Source: Methylophilaceae bacterium (lineage in GTDB: Bacteria > Pseudomonadota > Gammaproteobacteria > Burkholderiales > Methylophilaceae). Taken from it: 38,048 nucleotides of DNA. The position numbers and the translations under genes are program-made. Of this stretch, positions 17,785 to 26,905 are shown in pieces. Numbering within the stretch: position 1 is the first letter of the stretch; every line of letters begins with the position of its first letter. The stretch is taken from the NCBI GenBank assembly GCA_011391175.1, contig JAABQZ010000010.1, positions 1-38,048 on the forward strand, read 5' to 3'. The notes under the pieces are model-generated. The model was not told the origin of the DNA. It did not search any database and saw only the letters and a program-made list of their open reading frames with translations.

Positions 17785-17801
17785 GGCACACATATTGCAA
17801 A
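17785..17801 (+). promoter_or_regulatory. Sigma-54 promoter of the nirB operon
   Basis: TTGGCAC-ACATA-TTGCA matches the sigma-54 consensus, with GG (17787-17788) and GC (17799-17800) ten bases apart. The predicted start is near 17812, giving a 5' UTR of about 27 bases with no ANTAR-type hairpins. Initiation here should need a bacterial enhancer-binding protein such as NtrC. Confidence 0.85.
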
Positions 17802-17838
17802 AGTAATACGAAATATTCTTAAGTTTGGATCGACAACA

Positions 17839-20283
17839 ATGCAAAAAATGAAGTTAGTAGTGGTTGGTAATGGCATGGCCGGCATGCGTGTGGTAGAAGA
17901 ATTACTGAAAATCGCGCCAGATATTTACGACATTACCGTATTTGGTGATGAGCCCTACCCTAATTACAACCGTATTATGCTGTCACCGGTGTTGGCAAAC
18001 GAGCAAACCATTAACGATATTATCTTGAATACGCGCGAGTGGTATGCCGAGAATAATATTACGCTGTATACCAGTGCACGCATCAACAAGATTGACCGTA
18101 AGAATCGTGTGGTTTATGCGGAAGATGGCGCCAGTGCGGAATACGACAGGCTTTTATTAGCCACTGGCTCTAAGCCGTTTATGTTGCCGATTGAAGGCGC
18201 TAATTTAGAGGGCGTGATTGGTTATCGTGATATTAAAGACACCAATGACATGATAGACGCCGCAAAGAAACATAAGCATGCGGTGGTAATTGGTGGTGGC
18301 CTACTTGGGCTTGAAGCCGCCAATGGCTTAAAAATTCAAGGCATGGAAGTCACGGTAATTCACCGTAACGAGTGGTTGCTAGAAAAGCAACTAGACAAAA
18401 CTGCAGGGAAAATGCTGCAAAAAAACCTAGAAGCCAAAGGCTTGAATTTTCAGTTAAAACAGAATACTAAAGAACTTACAGGTGACGGTGCTGATGGAAA
18501 ATCAGGTCGCGTCAACACTATCCACTTTACTGACGGCTCTAGCTTGCCTGCTGATTTAGTGGTGATGGCGGTTGGCATTCGTCCAAATTTTAGTTTAGCT
18601 GAATCGGCAGGTATTTACTGCAATAAAGGTATTGTGGTGAATGACACCATGCAAACCTACGACCCGCGCGTGTATGCAGTGGGCGAATGCGTTGCACACC
18701 GCGGCATCTCTTATGGCCTGGTTGCACCCTTGTTCGAAATGGCCAAAGTATGTGCCACCCATTTGGCCAATTTTGGTATTGGTCAATATAAAGGTTCAGT
18801 CACTTCTACCAAATTAAAAGTGACTGGTGTTGATTTATTCAGTGCAGGCGACTTTGGCAACATTGATGATGGTCGCGAAGAAATTGTTTTGCACGATGCA
18901 GTGGGCGGGGTTTACAAAAAACTCGTCATCAAAGATGACAAAATCATCGGTAGCGTGCTTTATGGAGATACCGCCGATGGCGCTTGGTATTTCAAAATGC
19001 TGCGTGATGGTAAACCCATCCACGAAATTCGCGATAGCCTGATGTTCGGCCAAGACTCACTTGGCAACACTGGCCATCAAGGCCAAGACAAAGCAGCGGC
19101 CATGACCAACGAAATGGAAGTATGCGGCTGTAATGGCGTGTGCAAAGGCACTATTGTGAAAGCCATTCAAGACCAAGGCTTATTTACCATTGACGATGTT
19201 AAAAAACAAACCAAAGCTGGCTCCAGTTGTGGCAGTTGCGTTGGCTTAGTTGAGCAAATTTTAGCCTCAACACTAGGCGGCGGCTATGCGCCACCCTCTA
19301 GTAGCAAAGCTGTTTGCGGTTGTTCCGATAAAAACCATGAAGAAGTACGGGCAGAAATTCGCACACACAAATATTTAAATATTCCCGATGCCATGAAAGG
19401 TATGGGCTGGCGCACGCCAAATGGTTGCGCCACTTGCAGGCCTGCATTGAATTATTACTTGCTCTCCACTTGGCCGCATGAGGCGGTGGATGATCCGCAA
19501 TCTCGCTTTATTAATGAGCGGGTGCACGCCAACATTCAAAAGGATGGTACCTATTCAGTGATTCCGCGCATGTATGGCGGCGTGACGAGTTCTGACCAAC
19601 TACGTAAAATTGCTGACGTGGCCGACAAGTACGCCGTACCGATGGTAAAAGTCACCGGTGGGCAACGGATTGACTTGTTAGGCGTGAAGAAAGAAGACTT
19701 GGTCGACATGTGGAAAGACCTCGACATGCCATCCGGCTATGCCTATGCCAAAGGTATTCGTACGGTTAAAACCTGTGTAGGTTCGGAATTCTGTCGCTTC
19801 GGTACACAAAACTCTACCCAAATGGGCATTGATATTGAAAAAGCATTTGATCATATGTGGGCGCCCCATAAAGTGAAATTCGCTGTCTCGGGCTGCCCTA
19901 GAAACTGCGCCGAATCTGGCATTAAGGATGTGGGCATTATTGGTGTAGATTCTGGATGGGAAATTTATGTCGGCGGTAACGGTGGCATTAAAACTGAAGT
20001 TGCGCAGTTTCTGTGTAAAGTCAAAACCTCAGATGAGGTACTGGAGTATTCAGGTGCGTTTATCCAAATATACCGCGAAGAAGCAAGGTATTTGGACAGA
20101 ACCGTACATTGGATAGAACGCGTGGGCTTGGAATATGTAAAACAACGCATATTAGAGGATGCTGAAGGCCGCAAAGCCGCTTATGAACGTTTACTCTATG
20201 CACTACAAGGCGCGGTAAACCCTTGGGCCGAGCGTGTAGAAAAACGCGAGCAGCACAAAGAGTTTGAAACGATTATCGTCTAA
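17839..20283 (+). CDS. nirB: Assimilatory NAD(P)H nitrite reductase large subunit
   Basis: It reduces nitrite to ammonium with six electrons from NAD(P)H. The 814-residue protein runs in order: FAD-binding fold (VVVGNGMAGMR, residues 7-17), NAD(P)-binding fold (VVIGGGLLGLEAANGL), BFD-like [2Fe-2S] domain with Cys429/431/435 and SCGSC near 468, then the CGCSDKNHEEVR segment. The sulfite/nitrite reductase catalytic half follows. Siroheme-[4Fe-4S] ligands are Cys646, Cys652 (CVGSEFCRFG), Cys686 and Cys690 (SGCPRNC). It is the first gene after the sigma-54 promoter. Its partner nirD lies three genes downstream rather than adjacent. Confidence 0.97.
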   Translation: MQKMKLVVVGNGMAGMRVVEELLKIAPDIYDITVFGDEPYPNYNRIMLSPVLANEQTINDIILNTREWYAENNITLYTSARINKIDRKNRVVYAEDGASAEYDRLLLATGSKPFMLPIEGANLEGVIGYRDIKDTNDMIDAAKKHKHAVVIGGGLLGLEAANGLKIQGMEVTVIHRNEWLLEKQLDKTAGKMLQKNLEAKGLNFQLKQNTKELTGDGADGKSGRVNTIHFTDGSSLPADLVVMAVGIRPNFSLAESAGIYCNKGIVVNDTMQTYDPRVYAVGECVAHRGISYGLVAPLFEMAKVCATHLANFGIGQYKGSVTSTKLKVTGVDLFSAGDFGNIDDGREEIVLHDAVGGVYKKLVIKDDKIIGSVLYGDTADGAWYFKMLRDGKPIHEIRDSLMFGQDSLGNTGHQGQDKAAAMTNEMEVCGCNGVCKGTIVKAIQDQGLFTIDDVKKQTKAGSSCGSCVGLVEQILASTLGGGYAPPSSSKAVCGCSDKNHEEVRAEIRTHKYLNIPDAMKGMGWRTPNGCATCRPALNYYLLSTWPHEAVDDPQSRFINERVHANIQKDGTYSVIPRMYGGVTSSDQLRKIADVADKYAVPMVKVTGGQRIDLLGVKKEDLVDMWKDLDMPSGYAYAKGIRTVKTCVGSEFCRFGTQNSTQMGIDIEKAFDHMWAPHKVKFAVSGCPRNCAESGIKDVGIIGVDSGWEIYVGGNGGIKTEVAQFLCKVKTSDEVLEYSGAFIQIYREEARYLDRTVHWIERVGLEYVKQRILEDAEGRKAAYERLLYALQGAVNPWAERVEKREQHKEFETIIV

Positions 20284-20349
20284 TCTCACATCAAATTACC
20301 ACATTAAATTACTACTTTAAGTTTATAGAGCATCAATTTAGGAAAGTTT

Positions 20350-21561
20350 ATGAAATCTAGTTTTTGGAAAGCTGGCCACACCCCAACCTTACTGTCCTCT
20401 TTTTTATACTTCGATTTAAGCTTCATGGTGTGGGTGCTATTAGGCCCACTAGCGGTACAAATTGCCACTGATTTAAACCTAACGCCTGCGCAAAAAGGCT
20501 TGATGGTTGCCACTCCTGTGCTGGCGGGTGCACTATTGCGTATTGTAATGGGCGTACTGGTTGACCAAATCAAGCCGAAAAATGCAGGCACCATCGGTCA
20601 AATTATTGTAATTACCAGCCTGCTCATCGCTTGGCTGCATGGCCTACAAACCTTTCAGCACACATTGATGCTGGGTATTGGATTAGGGTTTGCAGGTGCA
20701 GCATTCGCTGTTGCATTGCCTTTAGCCAGTCGCTGGTATCCGCCAGAACACCAAGGCACCGCTTTGGGTATTGCTGGCGCAGGTAATTCAGGCACCGTAT
20801 TTGCTGCTTTATTTGCGCCTAGTTTGGCGGTTGCTTATGGTTGGAATAATGTATTTGGTCTAGCGCTAATTCCACTGGGAATTGCATTGGCGGTATATAT
20901 GATATTTGCTAAGGATAGTCCAGACACCCCGCCTGCTAAATCTTTAAGCCAATATTTAGCTATTTTGAAAGATAAAGACGCTTGGTGGTTTATGTTTTTT
21001 TACAGTGTGACTTTTGGTGGATTTGTGGGTCTGGCTTCAAGCCTCACCATCTACTTTAACGATTTATATAGCCTAGGCCCTGTGGTCGCGGGTTATTGTA
21101 CGGCGGCATGTGTATTTGCAGGCTCATTAGTGCGCCCTATTGGTGGCATGATTGCCGATCGTATTGGCGGCATTCGCACGCTACTTGCCATGTATGCAAT
21201 TGCAGCTATATTATTGGTAGTGATGAGCTTTGGTCAACCAACTTACCAATTAGCACTGGCTATTATTGTGCCAGTCATGGCCGTATTAGGTATGGGCAAT
21301 GGCGCAGTATTCCAATTAGTGCCGCAACGCTTTCGTAAAGAAATCGGCGTAATGACTGGTTTAGTGGGCATGGCCGGTGGCGTGGGTGGTTTCTACTTGG
21401 CAGCAAGTTTGGGTTACATCAAACAAGCGACGGGTAACTACCAAATTGGTATCTTGATTTTTGCAGGTCTATCACTACTGGCTATGATTGGCTTAAGTGG
21501 CGTAAAAACACGCTGGAGAACAACCTGGGGTAGCGCGACAGCAACATCTGCAAAAGTGTAA
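20350..21561 (+). CDS. NNP-family nitrate/nitrite transporter (MFS)
   Basis: A major-facilitator protein of 403 residues with about twelve hydrophobic segments. It carries both nitrate-signature-like regions: GFAGAAFAVALPLASRWYPP with GIAGAGNSGTVFAALFAP in the first half, and GVMTGLVGMAGGVGGFYLAA in the second. These glycine-rich helices are typical of NarK/NasA/NrtP transporters. It sits between nirB and the kinase gene. Likely roles are nitrate/nitrite import by symport or nitrite handling. Direction and preferred substrate cannot be read from sequence. It is called narK or nasA in different organisms; no symbol is assigned, to avoid confusion with the reductase. Confidence 0.9.
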   Translation: MKSSFWKAGHTPTLLSSFLYFDLSFMVWVLLGPLAVQIATDLNLTPAQKGLMVATPVLAGALLRIVMGVLVDQIKPKNAGTIGQIIVITSLLIAWLHGLQTFQHTLMLGIGLGFAGAAFAVALPLASRWYPPEHQGTALGIAGAGNSGTVFAALFAPSLAVAYGWNNVFGLALIPLGIALAVYMIFAKDSPDTPPAKSLSQYLAILKDKDAWWFMFFYSVTFGGFVGLASSLTIYFNDLYSLGPVVAGYCTAACVFAGSLVRPIGGMIADRIGGIRTLLAMYAIAAILLVVMSFGQPTYQLALAIIVPVMAVLGMGNGAVFQLVPQRFRKEIGVMTGLVGMAGGVGGFYLAASLGYIKQATGNYQIGILIFAGLSLLAMIGLSGVKTRWRTTWGSATATSAKV

Positions 21562-21587
21562 ACTAGCAACATGTCGCTTAAGTTTGT

Positions 21588-23282
21588 ATGTCTTTAGAAT
21601 TTGAAATTGGCCAATCCAGCCAAACTGGTCCTCGCGCACGTAACGAAGACTATGTAGGCGTTGTCACGCCTAGCAATGAGCAGCTCCGTATTAAAGGTGC
21701 ACTGATTGCTGTGGCTGACGGCGTAAGCGGCAATGCCGGTGGCGGCGAAGCCTCAGAGATGACGGTACGCACAATTACTGCCGACTACTACGCGACTCCA
21801 GACACTTGGGAACCTCCTACCGCACTTGAAAAAGTAATTATCGCGGCGAATCGCTGGCTAATTTCACAAGCAAGTGCCAATCGTGATTTGGCGGGTATGG
21901 CCACAACACTGTCACTGGTTGTTTTACGTGGTCAGCGCTATTATTTAGCACATGTAGGTGACACACGTATATATTTGTTGCGCGATGGTGTGCTTAAGCA
22001 ACTTACCACCGACCATGTCTGGGATAGGCCTGATATGCGTCATGTGTTAAAACGCGCAGTCGGGCTGGATGCACACTTAGCCATCGATTTTGCTGAAGGT
22101 GCACTGCAAGCAGGTGATGTGTTTACGTTGCTTAGTGATGGTGTATGGGAAACCTTAGGAGATAAGGCGATACATGAAAGCTTATTAAAGTTTAATAGTA
22201 CGCAAATGGTAGCAGACCACTTAACCAAAACTGCGCTAGACAAACAAAGTGCAGATAATTCTACTGCAGTCGTCATTAAAATTAACGCACTTGGCGCAGA
22301 CACACTGTCTGAGCGCATTGCTGGAGGAAAACATCTAGCCTTGCCAGCAAAACTTAGCAACGGTGAATTGATTGATGATTTTGAAGTGGTTGAATTACTA
22401 CATGAATCGCGTGCGAGTTTATTGTATAAAGTTCGCAAAACGGATACTAAACAGCTTTTTGTACTTAAAACTTTACAACCTTTGTTAGCCAATGACGTAG
22501 AAAGTATTAACGGCTTGCTTAACGAGGAGTGGCTTGGTAAGCGCGTAGTTTCACAATTTATTCCGCAAGTGTTACCACTGTCAATGGAGAAGCGTAGCAA
22601 GCTTTACTTTGTAATGAGTTGGTTTGAGGGTGCAACTTTGCAGCAACGCCTGAACAGTGGTCATTATTTTACCGCAGCTGGTACAGCAAAGATTGCCATT
22701 GATATGCTGCGCGGCATCGGTGCGTTACATCGGCTTAGCATTATTCATCGAGACATTAAACCTGCCAATATTCATCAGGCCAACGACCAACGCTTACGTA
22801 TTTTAGATTTAGGTGTGGCGCTGAGTACCAGCAGCGAAACTTTAGCTGTGACACAAAATCCCGGTACGCCCAGTTTTATGGCGCCAGAACTGTTTGAAGG
22901 TAACAGCGCCAACGCTCAGACCGATATTTACGCAGCGGGCGTGACACTTTATCATTTGCTAACGCGCAAATACCCGTATGGCGAAATTGAACCGTTTCAG
23001 CACCCAAAGTTTGGAGAGCCCACGCCACTGACGCGATATCGCCCCGACATCCCATACTGGCTAGAAAATATCGTGCTTAAGGCGGTTGCGCGTGAGCCAA
23101 AAGCAAGATTTGAAACCGCAGAGGAAATGCTGCATGCGCTAGAAGTGGGGGAACTCAAGCCCATTCTAGCACCCGCACGCACCCCCTTAATTGCACGTGC
23201 AAGACTGGTAAAATGGCAGTGGATAGCCATTTTTTCTTTTGTTATAAATGTATTATTGATTTATTTATTGTTAGTTTCATAA
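21588..23282 (+). CDS. PP2C phosphatase / Ser-Thr kinase fusion with C-terminal membrane anchor
   Basis: A 564-residue two-domain signalling protein. Residues 1-235 form a PP2C phosphatase with RNEDYVG, VADGVSG (D44), GMATTL, HVGDTRIY, LLSDGVWE and DNSTAVV, so the metal-binding aspartates are intact. Residues 265-510 form a Hanks-type kinase with Lys294 (VLKTL), catalytic loop HRDIKPANI (387-395), DLG in place of DFG (407-409) and APE at 432-434. A single hydrophobic helix (about 543-563) ends the protein, so both domains face the cytoplasm. It lies between the nitrate transporter and nirD. Similar genes are known in nitrate assimilation clusters, but the target is unknown to me. Confidence 0.88.
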   Translation: MSLEFEIGQSSQTGPRARNEDYVGVVTPSNEQLRIKGALIAVADGVSGNAGGGEASEMTVRTITADYYATPDTWEPPTALEKVIIAANRWLISQASANRDLAGMATTLSLVVLRGQRYYLAHVGDTRIYLLRDGVLKQLTTDHVWDRPDMRHVLKRAVGLDAHLAIDFAEGALQAGDVFTLLSDGVWETLGDKAIHESLLKFNSTQMVADHLTKTALDKQSADNSTAVVIKINALGADTLSERIAGGKHLALPAKLSNGELIDDFEVVELLHESRASLLYKVRKTDTKQLFVLKTLQPLLANDVESINGLLNEEWLGKRVVSQFIPQVLPLSMEKRSKLYFVMSWFEGATLQQRLNSGHYFTAAGTAKIAIDMLRGIGALHRLSIIHRDIKPANIHQANDQRLRILDLGVALSTSSETLAVTQNPGTPSFMAPELFEGNSANAQTDIYAAGVTLYHLLTRKYPYGEIEPFQHPKFGEPTPLTRYRPDIPYWLENIVLKAVAREPKARFETAEEMLHALEVGELKPILAPARTPLIARARLVKWQWIAIFSFVINVLLIYLLLVS

Positions 23283-23292
23283 GGTTGAATAT

Positions 23293-23622
23293 ATGAGTAA
23301 TTGGGTTAAAGTTGCGCCGTTTGATGAGATTCCTAAATTAGGTGCCCGCGTGGTACGCACCAAAGATAGCGAACAAAAAGAGTTTGATATTGGCGTATTT
23401 CGTACGGAAGATGATCGCATTTTCGCGATCAATAACACGTGTCCGCACAAGGGCGGGCCTTTATCACAAGGCATTGTCTATGGTGACAAAGTCGCTTGCC
23501 CAATGCATTCTTGGAAAATAAGTTTGGTGGATGGTAAAGCGGAAGAACCCGACGTAGGTGAGACTGCCTGCTTTAATACCAAAATTGAAGATGGTTTTGT
23601 TTATTTGGAATTAAAAGCTTAA
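23293..23622 (+). CDS. nirD: Nitrite reductase small subunit (Rieske-type)
   Basis: This partner of NirB for nitrite reduction has 109 residues with a Rieske fold. Both ligand motifs are present: C-P-H (TCPHKGGPLSQG) and C-x2-H (CPMHSWKISL). It should therefore bind a [2Fe-2S] cluster, unlike NirD proteins that have lost these ligands. It starts ten bases after the kinase gene with AAGG upstream and ends eight bases before nasA, so tight co-expression with both is expected. Confidence 0.93.
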   Translation: MSNWVKVAPFDEIPKLGARVVRTKDSEQKEFDIGVFRTEDDRIFAINNTCPHKGGPLSQGIVYGDKVACPMHSWKISLVDGKAEEPDVGETACFNTKIEDGFVYLELKA

Positions 23623-23630
23623 GCTATTTT

Positions 23631-26396
23631 ATGGTTGTAAATTTAATAGAAAGCAAATTCACAAAATCCACCTGCTGCTACTGTGGTGTTGGCTGCGGCG
23701 TGATTATTGAATCCAAGGAAGAATCAGGGCTCGACAAAATTATTCATGTAAAAGGTGACCCTGACCACCCTGCCAATTTTGGTAGGCTTTGTACTAAGGG
23801 CTCAACTTTACATTTAAGCGTAAAGCCAGACAACCGTGCGCTTTACCCTGAAATGCGTTTAACGCGCGAAGCACCGCGCAAGCGTGTTTCGTGGGATGTA
23901 TCGCTTGACTATTTAACAGAGAAGTTTGCGCAAACCATTGAAAAATATGGCCCAGATTCAGTCGCATTTTATATTTCAGGGCAACTGCTCACCGAAGATT
24001 ATTATGTGTTTAACAAGCTTGCCAAAGGCTTGATTGGCACTAACAATGTTGATACAAACTCAAGGCTATGCATGTCTTCTGCGGTGGCTGGCTACAAGGC
24101 CACGCTGGGTGCAGATGCACCGCCAGCCTGTTACGAAGATATTGACTACACTGATTGCTTATTTATTGCAGGTAGCAACACAGCATTTGCGCATCCGATT
24201 ATCTTCCGTCGCATCGAAGATGCCAAAGCTAAAAATCCGAATCTGAAAATTATCGTGGTTGATCCACGTAAAACCGACACCGCACAAACAGCAGACCTAC
24301 ATTTAGCCATTTTGCCTGGCACCGATGTCGCCTTATTTAATGGCATGTTGCATGTGATGCTATGGGAAGGCTTGCTAGATATGGCTTACATCAATGCACA
24401 TACCAATGGCTTTGATGTGTTAAAAGATACTGTGCGCGAATACACCCCCAAAATGGTGGCCGATATTTGCGGCATCAAGGAAAGTGACATCATCACTGCT
24501 GCCAAATGGTTTGGTAAAGGGCCCAGCCTGTCTATGTATTGCATGGGCTTAAATCAAAGTATCCACGGTACCGAAAAAAATGCTGCGCTGATTAATTTAC
24601 ACCTTGCGACTGGGCAGATTGGCAAGCTTGGCGCAGGTCCATTTTCACTTACTGGACAGCCCAACGCGATGGGTGGTCGCGAGGTTGGCGGCATGGCAAA
24701 TTTACTCTCTGCACATCGAGATTTAGCGAACGCCGAACATCGTGCAGAAATCGCCAAGCTTTGGGGGGTAGACGATGTGCCTGAAACCCCAGGCAAAACC
24801 GCAGTAGAAATGTTTGACGCTGTAAAAAATGGGGAGATTAAAGCGATTTGGATTGCTTGTACCAATCCGGCGCACTCAATGCCAGATTTGAATGGCGTGT
24901 TGGAATCGTTAAACAATGCGGAGTTGGTTGTGGTGCAAGATGCATATAACAATACCGATACTTGCGCTTATGCCGATGTACTTTTACCCGCCAGCACTTG
25001 GGGTGAAAAAGAAGGCACCGTGACTAATTCTGAGCGACGCATTACACGGGTTAATCCTGCTATCACAACTCCTGCAGAGGCGCGCCACGATTGGGCGATT
25101 ATGGTGGATTTTGCGCAACGTTTAGAAAAGCGTCTATCAAAAAAACATACGAACCTATTTCCCTTTAAAACGACAGAAGATATTTTTAATGAACACCGCG
25201 AAACAACGCGTGGCAGGGACTTGGATATTACTGGTTTAAGCTATGCGCTACTCAACGAAAAAGGCCCACAACAATGGCCTTTTAAAGAAGGTGAATCGAC
25301 AGGCTTAGCACGCTTATATGCCGATGGCGTATTTCAAAAAACAGATGGCAAAGCGCAATTTATTAATACAGTATACAAAGGCACTGCAGACAAAACTGAC
25401 GCACGCCACCCGCTACATTTACTCACTGGGCGTTTACGCGATCAATGGCATGGCATGAGCCGTACCGGCAATGTAGCGCAGCTATTCAATCATGCAGAAG
25501 AGCCAGCAATACAAATGAGCAGCGATGACATGATGCGTCGTAACATTAAAAATGGCGACATTGTAAAAGTCCAAAATAAGCGCGGCAACTTGGTATTACC
25601 CGCGCAAATGAGTGATGAAGTAAAGCCCGCGCAAACCTTTATTGCCATGCACTGGGGTAGCCAATTCATGCACGGCTTAGGCGTGAACGCGCTGATGCCG
25701 CCCAATTTTGATAAAACCTCTAAACAACCAGAGTTAAAACACACAGCCATTAAGCTTGAAAAACTCGAATTGCCTTGGCGCATGACCATACTGCGCAGCT
25801 GTCAGGACTTAACTTTATTAACCAAAGTGCGCGCGCTAATGAAGCAATTTACTTACGCAAGTTGTGGGCTATTTGGGCGTGAAACTGACGCTAACAAAGC
25901 GGGTTTGTTGATTCTGCGTGCCGCACATGAAACAGCGCCAGCGCGTGAGTTAATTGAGAAAATTGATGCTATTTTAGGCATGACAGATGATTCACCGTGC
26001 CTGAATTATAATGATGCCAAGCGTGACATTAGTAAGCGTATTTTAGTAGAAAACCATGACGGCAAAGCTGAGGTAACAGGGGTGCGCCTGATGGGTGAAA
26101 CGCTGGCGACAGATTGGCTAAAAGAAGTCATGACCACGGGCCAGTTTGGCGATGAAGCCCATTACAAAGCATTCAGCCGCTGGGCGTTAGCACCAATATC
26201 TGCACCGCCTTCAGGTCAAGTTGGGCGTGGGAAAATTGTGTGTAACTGTTTGGACATTTCGCAAAACGAAATTGTAGAAAACATACAATTGGGTGCCGAT
26301 TTAATTACCCTGCAAAACAAACTTAAATGTGGCACAGAGTGTGGGTCGTGCATGCCTGAGCTAAAACGTTTAGTGCAAACGCACGGTAAATTCTAA
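23631..26396 (+). CDS. nasA: Assimilatory nitrate reductase, molybdopterin catalytic subunit with C-terminal [2Fe-2S] domain
   Basis: It reduces nitrate to nitrite in the cytoplasm. The 921-residue protein has an N-terminal [4Fe-4S] motif C-x2-C-x3-C (Cys15, 18, 22) with the fourth Cys in RLCTKG (54). The large molybdopterin guanine dinucleotide domains follow (SRLCMSSAVAGYKATLGAD; GTEKNAALINLHLATGQIGK; LLTGRLRDQWHGMSRTG). A C-terminal BFD-like domain has Cys871, 873, 900, 904 and 907. That fused domain is typical of NasA/NasC-type enzymes and probably receives electrons. No separate NasB-type reductase is in the window, so the electron donor is open. It is the last gene of the operon. Confidence 0.95.
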   Translation: MVVNLIESKFTKSTCCYCGVGCGVIIESKEESGLDKIIHVKGDPDHPANFGRLCTKGSTLHLSVKPDNRALYPEMRLTREAPRKRVSWDVSLDYLTEKFAQTIEKYGPDSVAFYISGQLLTEDYYVFNKLAKGLIGTNNVDTNSRLCMSSAVAGYKATLGADAPPACYEDIDYTDCLFIAGSNTAFAHPIIFRRIEDAKAKNPNLKIIVVDPRKTDTAQTADLHLAILPGTDVALFNGMLHVMLWEGLLDMAYINAHTNGFDVLKDTVREYTPKMVADICGIKESDIITAAKWFGKGPSLSMYCMGLNQSIHGTEKNAALINLHLATGQIGKLGAGPFSLTGQPNAMGGREVGGMANLLSAHRDLANAEHRAEIAKLWGVDDVPETPGKTAVEMFDAVKNGEIKAIWIACTNPAHSMPDLNGVLESLNNAELVVVQDAYNNTDTCAYADVLLPASTWGEKEGTVTNSERRITRVNPAITTPAEARHDWAIMVDFAQRLEKRLSKKHTNLFPFKTTEDIFNEHRETTRGRDLDITGLSYALLNEKGPQQWPFKEGESTGLARLYADGVFQKTDGKAQFINTVYKGTADKTDARHPLHLLTGRLRDQWHGMSRTGNVAQLFNHAEEPAIQMSSDDMMRRNIKNGDIVKVQNKRGNLVLPAQMSDEVKPAQTFIAMHWGSQFMHGLGVNALMPPNFDKTSKQPELKHTAIKLEKLELPWRMTILRSCQDLTLLTKVRALMKQFTYASCGLFGRETDANKAGLLILRAAHETAPARELIEKIDAILGMTDDSPCLNYNDAKRDISKRILVENHDGKAEVTGVRLMGETLATDWLKEVMTTGQFGDEAHYKAFSRWALAPISAPPSGQVGRGKIVCNCLDISQNEIVENIQLGADLITLQNKLKCGTECGSCMPELKRLVQTHGKF

Positions 26397-26473
26397 AGGT
26401 CAAACGCGCGATAAATATTAAAAAGCACATACGTATTTAAAAGTAAGCACCTGATATAAACAAAAAATGATGT
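26397..26473. other. Convergent gap between nasA and ccmH
   Basis: The 77-base gap holds an AT-rich inverted repeat, ATAAACA (26456-26462) with TGTTTAT (26471-26477), overlapping the ccmH stop codon. There is no clear T-run on either strand, so it is only a weak bidirectional terminator candidate. Confidence 0.35.
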
Positions 26474-26893
26474 TTATTCATCCTCTGCTTGAATATCTCC
26501 ATCGTTAGCTTGTTTTTTAAGTACGCGATACATAATAAAACCACCAACGAGCAACAACAAAAATGGCCCAAACCATAGTATCGCTGTGACATTATTCACA
26601 GGCGGACGGTAACGCACAAAATCACCATAGCGCGCGACTAAATAGTCGACAATCTCTTGATCGCTTTTACCAGCGCGCATTTGGGTACGAATTTCTTTAC
26701 GCAAATCTTCGGCCAAAGGTGCATCAGAATCTGCCAGCGTAGAGTTTTGGCAAACCAAGCAACGTAACTCTTGTGACATCGCTTTTAAGCGCGCCTCTAA
26801 CGCAGGATCATCACTGATTGGCTTGGCTTCGCCTGCATATGCAGTAGCAAAAAACTGCATAAAAAGAAAAATTAGAATCATCAGTTTTTTCAT
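26474..26893 (-). CDS. ccmH: Cytochrome c maturation protein CcmH
   Basis: This thioredoxin-like partner of the haem lyase reduces apocytochrome CxxCH motifs. The 139-residue protein has a signal peptide ending at AYA, the redox pair in LRCLVCQN (Cys45 and Cys48) and a C-terminal membrane helix (TAILWFGPFLLLLVGGFIMY). It is the short, CcmL-like form with no CcmI-type TPR extension. It follows ccmG by twelve bases and is the last ccm gene before the convergent nasA. Confidence 0.95.
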   Translation of the reverse strand: MKKLMILIFLFMQFFATAYAGEAKPISDDPALEARLKAMSQELRCLVCQNSTLADSDAPLAEDLRKEIRTQMRAGKSDQEIVDYLVARYGDFVRYRPPVNNVTAILWFGPFLLLLVGGFIMYRVLKKQANDGDIQAEDE

Positions 26894-26905
26894 TTTAATG
26901 ACACC

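Noticed and set aside
22040-22600. 186-residue minus-strand ORF inside the PP2C/kinase gene
   Set aside because: Ser/Cys/Leu-rich antisense shadow of a gene with intact motifs in the other strand.
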